A DNA stretch of 64,000 nt from Tritrichomonas musculus (Eukaryota; Parabasalia; Tritrichomonadida; Tritrichomonadidae), in NCBI GenBank assembly GCA_039105265.1, contig JAPFFF010000001.1, forward strand, positions 6,510,001-6,574,000, written 5' to 3'. The notes beneath the pieces are model-generated. The model saw nothing but the letters and a program-made list of their open reading frames with translations. It did not search any database and was not told where the DNA came from. Of the stretch, positions 39,085-49,056 are shown piece after piece. The first letter of the stretch is position 1. Each line of letters starts with the position of its first letter. The translations under genes were made by a program, and so were the position numbers.

Positions 39085-39630
39085 AAAATTATTATATACC
39101 AAATACAGATACATATTCATATTATTGTATATCAAAGCACACATTTGTTTTTTTGATTAAATGTGAGAATTTTTTGAAAATAATATATTCAAAATTCACT
39201 ATTTTATTTAAAAATAAATGGAACTGTTATAAATTGAATAAAATAGGAGATGAAAATTTTTTTTTTCGAAATGTTGCTAATTATTTAAAAATACTTTTAT
39301 ATTAACATTGAGGGCCAAACATATTTAATATTTTTAATTTATATTAATGTTTTGGCACCATTATAATAATAATAATAATTCAATTGTTGAAAATCATTAA
39401 TTTAAATTGCCGAAAGAAGTTTACCCGTGCTCATAAAATAAGGAATTTATCTATTTGATAATCTTAAACAATTTTTTTTGAATAATATTTGAATATTCAA
39501 AAAATTATTATTATTAGGTGACAAAAATTTTGGACCTGATCTAAATTTATAATTTTCACTATTTTACCATATAATAAAGGGAATATAAAAAGATGAGTGA
39601 AAAATAATTAATGATTTTTTTTAAAAAAAT
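38461..39630. other. A+T-rich spacer with 34-base A tract
   Basis: A run of A at 39047-39080 and a hairpin-capable stretch GCCAAACAT/ATGTTTTGGC at about 39317-39357. No credible frame was found; a 62-codon frame at 38612-38800 is A+T-rich noise. Confidence 0.55.
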
Positions 39631-39702
39631 GCTTCCAGCGCGAGTCGAACGCGCGACCTTCCGCTTACTAGGCGAACGCTATAACCACTAAGCTACGGAA
39701 GC
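39631..39702 (-). tRNA. tRNA-Thr (anticodon AGT)
   Basis: The minus-strand 72-mer folds as a full cloverleaf. The acceptor stem is GCTTCCG/TGGAAGC with a terminal G-T pair. The D arm is closed by GCT/AGC. The anticodon stem is TTCGC/GCGGA with loop CTAGTAA, giving anticodon AGT. The T arm is GCGCG/CGCGC with the TTCGACT loop. No intron is present. A short T-run follows downstream (39620-39602 read in minus direction), suitable as a Pol III terminator. CCA is not encoded. Confidence 0.96.
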
Positions 39703-39777
39703 TTACATTAGAAATAAATTAAAATATAACTATGAAGCTTTCATATAAAATTAAATCCTTTTGATACTAATATCATT

Positions 39778-42700
39778 ATGTTTTTTTGCCAATTTGCTCC
39801 ATCTTCTGATCATCATGCTAAAAAATTGAAACTTATCATTAAAAATGATATTTACTTTGTCAAACTTTCAATATGCATTGATAATAGTGAAGTTATATCT
39901 AATTGTTTGAAAGATTTAAACGATAAAACTGAATTAACATTGGATATTTCCAATGAAAATCATCAGTTTAAAGCAATAGCCAAACTATTTAATGGAAAAA
40001 GAATTTATTTAAATACTTTTAATATAGATTATATTGAATATGCTGCACAAAAACTCAAAATTAATGGTCTATTCGATGAAATAATGAAGTACCGCAAATA
40101 TCTTTCCGAATCTGAAAATGAAAATCTTTTGAGTAAATTATGTGAAATTGAATCATTATTATTTGATTTAAATCCCCCAAATTTTGATCATGCGATATCA
40201 TCAGAATTATTTAATAATCTTTCACAAGAAGAAATATCATTCATATCAAAATATTTTTATCATGCTTTAGTATCTGACGTTCAAAAGGCTCCTATTTTAT
40301 TTAATTTTTTATCAAAACTAAATTCTAATAATAATTATTATACTGAATTATTCATCGATCATATATCAAAAATAGATTCCGAAACTAAAATCTATTCTTT
40401 TATCGTTTATAATTTATTTATGGAAGATTTGATCAAAAAAGAAGATATTAAGAAGCTAAAATCAGATTTTTTTTTACCCAATTATGATCATCCTTTTAAT
40501 CTGGAAAAGCTATTTCAAAACATAAAAGATCAAGTTTCAAATGAAAATATGATAGAAACAATTGAAAATATTAGGAAAGGTTTAAATACTAGCGAATTAG
40601 CAACGACTATTCGAAATGATGATGTAGATACTCTACAGCAGCTTTCTTCAGTTGAAAATTTTGATTTTAATCAAATCATTCCTTCTTGCTTCTATGAATG
40701 CTCGTCACTTTTATCTATCTCAAATTTAATACAATATGCAGCAGCATTCCGAAGTGTGAAATGTTTCAAGTTTTTGTTGATAAATGGAGCCGAAATTAAT
40801 TCAAAATTAGTTGAATTTGCTGTTTTAGGCGGTTCACCTGAAATTCTCCGAATTTGTGAGCAGCACAAATGCAATTTTGATTCATCTTTATTAAATTCGA
40901 TTTCATATCATCAAGATATTATTTTTGATTGGCTTATTGATATGAAATTTCGAGTTGAATCATCAACAGATACTTGTACTTATGCTTTCCATGGCAAAGA
41001 TTACTTTCATCAACAGTGGTTCAACTGTCCTCAGTGCAAATTAGTTGGACCTTTTGGTCTGTGTTATGCATGCTCAAAGAAATGTCATAAATGCCATAAA
41101 GGAATGAAATATAAAAAAATGACCAACGCATTTTGTGACTGTGGCGATTCTGGATACTGTTGCTGCTTACCTGATAATGATTCAGATTCATGTGAAGAAG
41201 AGGAAGAAAAAGGAAACGAAAAAAAGGAAGAAAGTAATGAAAATAGTAATGCTTATTCAGATGATGATGCTAACAATAATAAATATGAGAAAAAAAATTT
41301 TTATAATATGCTTGCAAAATTTCTTGCTGTTGATGATGAAAATGACGAAGATTACAAAAATGATGATGTTGAATATAACAATGGCAGTAACGCTAATAGT
41401 AACGATGACAATAATAATGCTAATATTATTGATGATAATGATAACTCTAATATTAATGATGAACATGATAATAATAATAATAATAATAATGATTTTAAGA
41501 CAATGAGAAAAAAGAAAATTTTTAAATTTACTGGCAAAAAATATGCGAGTTCAGGTGAATTAGTTATTGAATGTTATAAAAATATGAATTTCATTTGTCT
41601 TCAGAAACTTATTAATATGGGAGTGAATATCGTGAAAAGTTTAGATCCACCATTACTTGTTGAAGCAGTCAAAAATAATGATATATTATTTGCTAAATAT
41701 TTGCTTAAATTCTCAGAAATTGATATTAATAATGCTGATACAGCTCGTATATACAAAAATCCTCTTTTAATTGCTTGCGATAATGGATATACAGATATTT
41801 TTAATATTTTGATTAAGCATCCCAATATCGACGTAAATATTTCTGATTGTTTTGGCTTTTCACCACTTCATAAAGCTATTTTAAAGAACAATACTTATAT
41901 GGTTGAAGAATTATTAAAGTTTCCAAATATATGCGTTAACTTTAATAAAAAGTATCAAGCAACTCCGATTTTTCTAAGTTGTGTTAATGGCAATTATGAT
42001 ATATTTGAGTTGCTATTTAACAGAAAAGACATTGAAATAGATTTTGTTAGAAAAGAGTCTTTTGGAAGATATAATGAAAATATCTTTCTTGCAGCATGTA
42101 GAAGTGGATCAGAAAAAATTGTCAAAAAATTATTTGAAGCTCAATTGCATTTAGAGGAAAAAAGTCAAAATGAATCTAACATTAACAGCAAATTAGACAA
42201 TCTCAATCAAACCAAAAACATTGAAGAAACAGATATAAATATTAAAAAAAATACAATAATTGAGAGTAACAATAACGAAAACACTACAAACAATGATGAA
42301 AATAATGTTAATGATATTATGAATGATAAACCCGATTCTACTGATGATCATAAATTTTTATTTATTGATTCGAACAATAAAGAACATCTTATTAATTTTC
42401 AAAAGAATAAAAAATTATTTGATATGATCATATCTACAGATGGTCGTGGAAAAAACGCCCTCCATCTTGCCTGCAATTCAGGCAATATTGATCTTATCAA
42501 GTTCATCATTAGTACTCATCTTTTTGACATAAACGAATCCGGAGGTCTTGATACTCCACTTCGCTGTGTTTGCATGAGTGGGAATCTTGAAGCATTCAAA
42601 TTTATCGTCAAACAAGAAGGCATCGACTTGAGCAAGTATTCGAGATTCAAGCTGACTCCCCTTCATTATTCATGCAGTTCAAATTGGCCTGAATTGACAG

Positions 42701-43341
42701 ATTACATTTTAGAGAACAAATTGTATGACATAAACAGTGTTGATAAATACAACAAGTCGCCGATATTTTATGCCTGTGAAAGTCTTGACAAATCCGCAAT
42801 TTTGAGACTTTTAAAAGAAGCCGATATCAACGTCAACCTGAGCGATAATGAAGGAAATACGCCTCTTCACATCGCTGCAATTTATGGATCCAAAGAAATC
42901 ACTGAAGTTCTTCTTGCTGACCAAAGAGTTGAAAGAAATCCAAGGAATAAACATTTACAGACTCCTTTGCATTGTTCTATTATTAACGGTTATGAAATTG
43001 AATGCTACAAAGTTCTCATTAATGACGATAAAATTGACATTCATGCAAAAGACGATAGAAATGGATCAATTTTGTATTATGCGGCTGGATTTTGCTTTGA
43101 AGCTGTCGATTTAATCATCGATAAGTGCTTGGATCAGATCAATGATAAAACTATCGATGAAATGACACCCCTTCATAATGCTTGCTTGCAAGATGAAATT
43201 GATATCGTCAAAAGATTTCTACAGATCCCTGGAATTAAGGTTAATGAGGAAAATGCTCATGGAGATACACCTTATACACTTACTTCTGATCAGCAGATCA
43301 AAGATTTGATTTCTAATTACATGAAGGAAAATGATATTTAA
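39778..43341 (+). CDS. Ankyrin-repeat protein with UBR-box-like zinc domain
   Basis: A 1187-residue protein. The N-terminal ~250 residues are the helical/BTB-like leader common in trichomonad ankyrin proteins. Weak ankyrins follow at about 275-395. Residues about 400-465 form a Cys/His cluster (FNCPQC, GLCYACSKKCHKCHKG, then AFCDCGDSGYCCC), whose FCDCGD is the signature of the UBR box that reads N-degrons. An acidic Asn/Asp-rich stretch (about 470-580) leads to a long ankyrin array at about 588-1180 with clear T-P-L-H repeats. No RING or HECT domain is visible, so any ligase activity would need a partner. Most likely it is a substrate-recognition scaffold. Confidence 0.85.
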   Translation: MFFCQFAPSSDHHAKKLKLIIKNDIYFVKLSICIDNSEVISNCLKDLNDKTELTLDISNENHQFKAIAKLFNGKRIYLNTFNIDYIEYAAQKLKINGLFDEIMKYRKYLSESENENLLSKLCEIESLLFDLNPPNFDHAISSELFNNLSQEEISFISKYFYHALVSDVQKAPILFNFLSKLNSNNNYYTELFIDHISKIDSETKIYSFIVYNLFMEDLIKKEDIKKLKSDFFLPNYDHPFNLEKLFQNIKDQVSNENMIETIENIRKGLNTSELATTIRNDDVDTLQQLSSVENFDFNQIIPSCFYECSSLLSISNLIQYAAAFRSVKCFKFLLINGAEINSKLVEFAVLGGSPEILRICEQHKCNFDSSLLNSISYHQDIIFDWLIDMKFRVESSTDTCTYAFHGKDYFHQQWFNCPQCKLVGPFGLCYACSKKCHKCHKGMKYKKMTNAFCDCGDSGYCCCLPDNDSDSCEEEEEKGNEKKEESNENSNAYSDDDANNNKYEKKNFYNMLAKFLAVDDENDEDYKNDDVEYNNGSNANSNDDNNNANIIDDNDNSNINDEHDNNNNNNNDFKTMRKKKIFKFTGKKYASSGELVIECYKNMNFICLQKLINMGVNIVKSLDPPLLVEAVKNNDILFAKYLLKFSEIDINNADTARIYKNPLLIACDNGYTDIFNILIKHPNIDVNISDCFGFSPLHKAILKNNTYMVEELLKFPNICVNFNKKYQATPIFLSCVNGNYDIFELLFNRKDIEIDFVRKESFGRYNENIFLAACRSGSEKIVKKLFEAQLHLEEKSQNESNINSKLDNLNQTKNIEETDINIKKNTIIESNNNENTTNNDENNVNDIMNDKPDSTDDHKFLFIDSNNKEHLINFQKNKKLFDMIISTDGRGKNALHLACNSGNIDLIKFIISTHLFDINESGGLDTPLRCVCMSGNLEAFKFIVKQEGIDLSKYSRFKLTPLHYSCSSNWPELTDYILENKLYDINSVDKYNKSPIFYACESLDKSAILRLLKEADINVNLSDNEGNTPLHIAAIYGSKEITEVLLADQRVERNPRNKHLQTPLHCSIINGYEIECYKVLINDDKIDIHAKDDRNGSILYYAAGFCFEAVDLIIDKCLDQINDKTIDEMTPLHNACLQDEIDIVKRFLQIPGIKVNEENAHGDTPYTLTSDQQIKDLISNYMKENDI

Positions 43342-43709
43342 TCGTTAAAATGTTTTTATTTGCTTATTTCGATTTTTTTTATTTATTATTATTTAAATAT
43401 TAATTGTTTATTATGTAATACTTGCATTTTTTATATAGTATTTTTTTTTATTATTATTTAAAAGATTTGTAGAGTAATTAAAAAAAAGTGGCCAAATTGA
43501 TTATTTTATGAGTTTGATTACACTGATGAACCAAAAATAAATGTTCTATAAGCTTTTATTTGCTAATTAACTGATCGTTTTATTATTTATATTAATAATA
43601 AGTTTAAATCTCACATAAATTATTTTATAATAATTCATTGATAATCATCTTTATCTTGCTTAACTCATATGCTCATTAAAGAAATAAATTTAAAAATGAA
43701 CTAAAAAAA
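43342..43709. other. A+T-rich spacer left of the TIR element
   Basis: No gene was seen. It ends in the TAAAAAAA (43702-43709) that forms the left target-site duplication of the next element. Confidence 0.6.
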
Positions 43710-44444
43710 AGAAGGGGCGAAGCTCCTGATTTTCAATATGATTCATTTTATAATTTTATATCATTATATTCATTTGCTGTTAAGATTATTTTTCCAAATT
43801 GTATTCATTTTTATATGGTGAAAAAAAAGATATAGGCATTTTTATTTTTTTTAAAATCATTGAATTGTTAATCGTGTAAGTAAATATTGACCATATTAAA
43901 AACGGTTTTATTTTTTTAAAATTTTATGATTATTTTATAAAATATCCAAACTTTTTGAATTCATTGAATTTTTTTCTTTTAATTTTTATTCGTTGTTTTT
44001 TGGATATAAGCTTAAAATTTAAAGATAATTCTTTTTGTATTTTAAATAATCTCGATTATTGATTAAATATTTAATATTATTTGTTCTAAAAAAGCCAAAT
44101 ATTATGAAATAATTTTGATATCAAAAGATTGGCCATATAAATTGGCATACAATTTTATATCTTACATTAATAAATGTATTATTATTTATATTTATTGCGT
44201 TTTATAACATTGTATTGAAGCTCACATAGAAAATTATGTTTTTTACTTTCTGAGCAAAAAGAAGTTTTTCATTCAATTTTTTTGATTTAAAATAGCATTA
44301 TCTTGATTTTTTTACATATTAATGCTTATAACATTTGTTCAAATATATTTTATAAAATGTATTCATTATAAATAAATAATTAATATTGCAATATAACTAT
44401 CATAAAATGAAAAAGGTTAACGGTCGAAGAGCTTCGCCCCTTCT
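43710..44444. mobile_element. Non-autonomous TIR transposon, 735 bp, 8-bp TSD
   Basis: The left end begins AGAAGGGGCGAAGCTC and the right end, read on the opposite strand, begins with the identical 16 bases. The flanks are TAAAAAAA at 43702-43709 and at 44445-44452. The interior is A+T-rich and has no coding capacity. Size, TIR length and TSD length parallel the 904-bp element at 6894-7797, and both start with AGA and contain GCGAA near the end, so they may belong to one superfamily. The TSD is low-complexity, so its length is less certain than at the first element. Confidence 0.72.
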
Positions 44445-44452
44445 TAAAAAAA

Positions 44453-44864
44453 CATTAAAAAAAAAAAGATATTTAAAACTATTGTTATCAAAAATAGATT
44501 ACATATAAATCAATGTTACCAATAGAAACAGCCCCACTTAAATAACATTATAATATATTTTTTTTTTTTTTTTATTAATTAAGTTGATAAAAATTAAGCA
44601 AACATAATTAATTTAACAAAAATAAATATATTCCTTTGCTTGGGTTGCTTGATAAATTTCAACAATTGCTGCATTTTGCAATAAAAATCAAATTACTTGG
44701 CAATATTTTTGCAATCTTATAGAGATAAATATATTATATTTGATTTAATTTACTGCATCTTATTAAATTCCTAGCTAAAATTCTATTTTTATTATTTTTA
44801 AAATTGCCTCTATAAGTTGGTCGGGAAAATTTGAAAAAAAGTGTAATAGATATTCAAAAATAAA
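44453..44864. other. Upstream region of the proteasome gene
   Basis: A+T-rich. TATAAGTTGG at 44811-44820 resembles the AAAAAGTTGG element upstream of the DM10 gene and lies 44 nt before the ATG. Confidence 0.4.
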
Positions 44865-45566
44865 ATGTTTCGATCTCGCTACGACGGAGACGCCACAACC
44901 TTTTCACCCGAAGGCCGTATTCTTCAAGTCGAAAATGCAATGAAAGCCGTTCAACAAGGAATGCCAACAGTCGGAATCAGATCAAGAACTCATGCAGTTG
45001 TCGCTTGCACAATGCACAGCCCTTCAGAGTTTTCATCTTATCAACCAAAGATTTTCAAGATCGATGAACACATAGGCGTCGCAATTTCAGGTCTAACCGC
45101 AGATGGAAGAGGATTATTTAAACTCCTCAGAAATGAATGCTTAAATCACAAATTCGTTTACGGAACTGAAGCAAAAGTTGTCAATCTCGCTGACACTGTT
45201 GCTGAGCGATCACAAGATAAGACACAAAAAGTTGGAAAACGTCCATATGGTGTTGGTCTATTAATGATAGGAGCAGGACCTGATGGTCCCAGACTTTTCG
45301 AAACATGCCCAAGTGGACAACACTGGGAATATAATGCTCAAGCTATTGGAAGACGTGCTCAAGCTGCAAAGACATATCTCGAAAATAATCTTGCAGCATT
45401 TAAAGAGTGCGGACGCGATGATCTTATTAGACACTCCTTGAAAGCTCTTAGTGATTGCCGCGCTAAGGAAGATGATGGCATAGATTGCTTTGCTGTTGGA
45501 ATCGTTGGCGTTGATGAACCATTTGTCATTCTTGAGGGTGAAGCCTTGAAACCATATTTTACTTGA
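44865..45566 (+). CDS. PSMA1: Proteasome subunit alpha type-1 (alpha6)
   Basis: This 233-residue 20S core subunit starts with MFRSRYDGDATTFSPEGRILQVENAMKAV, the alpha-subunit N-terminal signature in the form typical of alpha6/PSMA1. It continues with HIGVAISGLTADGR and RPYGVGLLMIGAG. Alpha subunits are not catalytic; they form the outer rings and gate. The usual QIEYA is QVENA here. The gene is GC-richer than its spacers, as expected for high expression, and lies just right of the 735-bp transposon. Confidence 0.95.
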   Translation: MFRSRYDGDATTFSPEGRILQVENAMKAVQQGMPTVGIRSRTHAVVACTMHSPSEFSSYQPKIFKIDEHIGVAISGLTADGRGLFKLLRNECLNHKFVYGTEAKVVNLADTVAERSQDKTQKVGKRPYGVGLLMIGAGPDGPRLFETCPSGQHWEYNAQAIGRRAQAAKTYLENNLAAFKECGRDDLIRHSLKALSDCRAKEDDGIDCFAVGIVGVDEPFVILEGEALKPYFT

Positions 45567-46072
45567 GTAAATAACCTTTTTTCTTATGCATTTTTCAAAT
45601 ATCTTAATTTCTTGTATTCTTATATTAACATTTTATTCTTCAAAAGTGTGAATTCGAACTTTTATTTTTGTCATTGTCATTGCAAAGGCATGCCTATTTG
45701 TTTATGTAAAATAATGAATAAAAAAAAAAAATATATAATATAAAAAATTGTATATTTTTTTTACTATTTTAACATTACCTGTTTCCATATTAAGCCAAAA
45801 TTGTTTAGAAACAGTTTTTTTATGAAAGCTTCACTTGAAGTTTCATTGAATACAAATTATTTATTATAATGGTATATGAAATCACGATGAAAGAAATAAT
45901 AATTTGGATCATGATGAAAGAAATTAGTTAATTATTAACTACTAATAATTAAGAGAGATCAATAAAAGCAAAAAATAAACTTATTCAATAGTACTATTCC
46001 GAAGAGGCTACGACTGAATGACTTGTTTCATGTTAGAATATTTGATTCTGTTTAATATTCAGTTATGCAGAA
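45567..46072. other. Convergent A+T-rich spacer
   Basis: Holds two diverged copies of a GATGAAAGAAAT-containing string (about 45888 and 45912) and otherwise nothing recognisable. Confidence 0.5.
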
Positions 46073-46717
46073 TTATTGATCTTTTGCATATTGAATTAAT
46101 GATTTGACGAGGTCAGTTGGAAGCTTGGTCATATCTATAGGGGTTTTGAGATTTTGAGGCGGCATATGGCCAATTTCTTTGAATAAATCATATAACTCGC
46201 ATTTAGTTTCTGTTTTTGAACCTAATGAATTAAGTTTATCAATATAAATAGAAATTTCTTTTTCATCTGGAAGTTGAATTGAATCTAATTTATTTTTGAT
46301 TTCAGCAACTTTTGAACTGCAATTTTGAAAAGACGGAGCATTCAAAAAGCATTTTGTTAATTTATTGGTTGCGTCGTTGACTTTTTTGATCCATTCCGAC
46401 TCAGAAGTAATGTTTAATCCATAAGATATTTTATTTAATTCATCTTGATAAAATTTTGAAATTAAATAAATACAGCTTGTTGGAGGATAGTAATCAATCG
46501 CGTTTTGAAATACAAGATTCATGTCATCATACCATTCTTTAGGGGTTCGATATCTATTATTTTCTAATTTGTTTGTGATTGTCGAAAAATCCATTGGCTT
46601 TGTGACAATTTCGGTATATCCTTTGAGATTTAATTTTACAGGATCAACAGGAACTGCAAAAAACTCTCCAAGCGCTCGTGATTTAAATTCTTTCGTTATT
46701 AATCGACATCTATCCAT
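46073..46717 (-). CDS. Bromodomain protein with atypical acetyl-lysine site
   Basis: This 214-residue protein has a bromodomain at residues about 5-100: EFFAVPVDPVKLNLKGYTEIVTKPMDFSTITNKLENNRYRTPKEWYDDMNLVFQNAIDYYPP. The PMDFSTI and F-x-N-A helix are canonical. In the usual Y-N that contacts acetyl-lysine, the Asn is Tyr here (DYYPP), so binding should be altered or weak. The C-terminal 60 residues (MPPQNLKTPIDMTKLP) may be a small helical ET-like segment. The size and simple layout are like the small bromodomain proteins of protists. Confidence 0.88.
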   Translation of the reverse strand: MDRCRLITKEFKSRALGEFFAVPVDPVKLNLKGYTEIVTKPMDFSTITNKLENNRYRTPKEWYDDMNLVFQNAIDYYPPTSCIYLISKFYQDELNKISYGLNITSESEWIKKVNDATNKLTKCFLNAPSFQNCSSKVAEIKNKLDSIQLPDEKEISIYIDKLNSLGSKTETKCELYDLFKEIGHMPPQNLKTPIDMTKLPTDLVKSLIQYAKDQ

Positions 46718-47085
46718 TTTTAAAAAAAAAATTTACACAAATATAAAATAAAACATTCAATCAGAGTAAACGTATAATACACAATAAATCATTCAATTTT
46801 GAAGAGATTATACACGAAGAGTGAAAAAAAATCAATTTTGATACTCATGATAAGTTTCTTAAAAAATTGAAAACTTTTTTCATTTTCTTTAGAATAATGC
46901 TTAAAATATTCGAATGCAAAATTGGTAATATTTTCTTATATTTCCATCTACCTGAGTGAAGTTCATTATCAAATTTTTTAAATAACCTTAACGTCTTTTC
47001 ATATCAAAATTGAGTGAATATTTTTGATATTCTGTAAAACTAACGTCTTTACATTTAATTTTTTTTATTTTTCGTTTTATTTGTA
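46718..47085. other. Divergent promoter region
   Basis: Shared upstream region of the bromodomain gene and the 147-residue gene. A+T-rich; no clear motif was found. Confidence 0.5.
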
Positions 47086-47529
47086 ATGGCAGACGAAAAA
47101 GCAGAGGATATCATAAGAAAAATAAGAAAACTTCAAGAGCTTGTAAAAAGATACTCAAATGAAGAACTTCGACACACTAAAAGCAAACATACTCATGGAA
47201 ATTCAAGACATTCAAATCAAAGAAATATCAAAAAGAAATCAAGAAAATTCAGTGAATATCCTATACCTGATGAACTTTTAAATCTTGGCTCTTCATTATT
47301 GTCTAGAGGAAAAAAGATTAGACGTATACATAATAATAATTTGGCTCGTCATTTTATGGATTTATGGATTTCTAGCCTTATAAAGAAACTTATTGAAAAA
47401 GAAAAAGAACAAAACAATGCACAAGATCGAAAAATACAAAAAGTGGAATTAAATACTGATGAATTAATTAATGATCCAGTTGTCAAAGAAGCTGAAAAAT
47501 ATGTTAATGATAATAATTTTGATTTGTGA
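47086..47529 (+). CDS. Hypothetical basic protein (147 aa)
   Basis: The ATG at 47086 is in a good A+T-rich context. The protein is helical, with a Lys/Arg/His-rich middle (about 30-60, e.g. NIKKKSRKFSEYPIP) and a helical C-terminal half (ARHFMDLWISSLIKKLIEKEKEQ). The basic block suggests nucleic-acid binding or nuclear location. It is divergent from the bromodomain gene. No family is recognised. Confidence 0.55.
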   Translation: MADEKAEDIIRKIRKLQELVKRYSNEELRHTKSKHTHGNSRHSNQRNIKKKSRKFSEYPIPDELLNLGSSLLSRGKKIRRIHNNNLARHFMDLWISSLIKKLIEKEKEQNNAQDRKIQKVELNTDELINDPVVKEAEKYVNDNNFDL

Positions 47530-47892
47530 GTTAATTTAGAATTGATATTATTTTGATTAATTTTTCTTTTAAAATTTAAGTTCATTATCATTATTATAAA
47601 GAAGGTCATAATATCTTTTTTTTTTTTTTTTCTTATCTTTATTCACATTTGATATTTTCTGAATTTCCATTAATTAAATAAAAAAAAGAATATGCATTTT
47701 TGACAAAAGTTATATGCTTACTAAACTTAAATATGCTTTTTTTGCTCTAATTGGGACAAAATTTATGAAAAATGAGTTTTGCTATATATATATTTTAATT
47801 AATTTATAAAAAAGTAACTCGAAATTTTGCTTGATGACTATTGAAGCGTTTAATATAAAAAGTTAATAAAATAACTGAATAACCTAATATAT
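47530..47892. other. Convergent A+T-rich spacer
   Basis: A short T tract lies near 47616-47630; nothing else was recognised. Confidence 0.55.
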
Positions 47893-48147
47893 TTAATAAT
47901 TAGAAATAATAGAATAATAACGAATGAAAACAAAAATAAAAATAGCAAGTAATACGATAAGAAATAGTGATCGGCGAGATTGAGACTTTTTATCTGTGAT
48001 TTGTTTTTCTTGAACTAAAAGGTTTAATTCATTGATTTTTTGGCATATACTAACAAGCTGACTTTTGATCTGTGCTGATTGGTTTTGTAAATTATCAATA
48101 CGAGCCCTAGTATATTGTTCTTCAGTAATTGCTGAATCTGAATCCAT
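47893..48147 (-). CDS. Small tail-anchored coiled-coil membrane protein (84 aa)
   Basis: Residues about 10-52 form a coiled coil (RIDNLQNQSAQIKSQLVSICQKINELNLLVQEKQ), followed by a basic flank (KKSQSRRS) and a single C-terminal membrane helix (LFLIVLLAIFIFVFI). This is the layout of a SNARE or other tail-anchored protein, but no clear zero-layer Gln or Arg can be assigned, so a SNARE call would be a guess. Confidence 0.6.
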   Translation of the reverse strand: MDSDSAITEEQYTRARIDNLQNQSAQIKSQLVSICQKINELNLLVQEKQITDKKSQSRRSLFLIVLLAIFIFVFIRYYSIISNY

Positions 48148-49056
48148 AAATATATATATATATTATAAAAAAAAATTGACATGTGAACTAAAATAAAATG
48201 TTTCTATTCTGTTTGAAAGCCATTATTATTTTAATTTCATATTTTGTATGTATATCATATAGAGCATTATGGAAATGAAATATAAATCGAAATTGATGTT
48301 TAAATGTATAAATTCGAATATACGCTTATTTTTTGGTTATACTCAAATAGGCCAATTATTAATCGTTTAGGCCAATTAATAGTAAATAAATAAACTGATA
48401 ATCAAAATCATTCTTATATTAGTTACCCTATTTTTTTATTCATTATTTCTTAGGTTGTAAACATTAGGAGTATTTTCGTGAATTGATTTCACATTAATGT
48501 GATGACTTTCGTCCGTTTATTTATTCGATTTATAAGAAAAATGCTTTTATCAAATAATCAAATAAATATAATATACTAAGCAAAATAGATCATATTCTTT
48601 TTATTAATCTAAATTGTGAGAATAGAAAATTTATTGTATTCAAATTTGAACTACATAGAAAAAAATTTGATAAGAGGTTATAACATTTCTGGTGGTTGGA
48701 ATTCATGCTTTAAAAAGCTCTCTCATGTAGCCTTACTTAAAAAAAAATAAAGAATTCTTGTTTCAACATTATTGTTTGGATGCCAATTATATAAAGTAAA
48801 CAAAAAAATGTGGATTTTTCTGTTCAATAATGCTAGAATTAATTTTTTTATTACATACTGATTTTGCGACTTAGGATTGTTGATCAATAATAGTTATGTA
48901 ATTAATTTATAGATTTAAGTATAAATAATCAATGTTAGTTGACTTAACAATTGAACTTTTTTTCAATACTTTACAATTATATCTTTAATAAATATTTTGA
49001 ATTTTTGAATAGATGTTAAAAAAAAAAAACGTTATTTGAGGGTTAAAATTTCTGAG
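48148..49056. other. Divergent A+T-rich spacer
   Basis: Upstream region of the tail-anchored protein and the PDE gene. It holds a direct repeat (AGGCCAATTA near 48349 and 48371) and A/T runs. No gene was seen. Confidence 0.5.
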
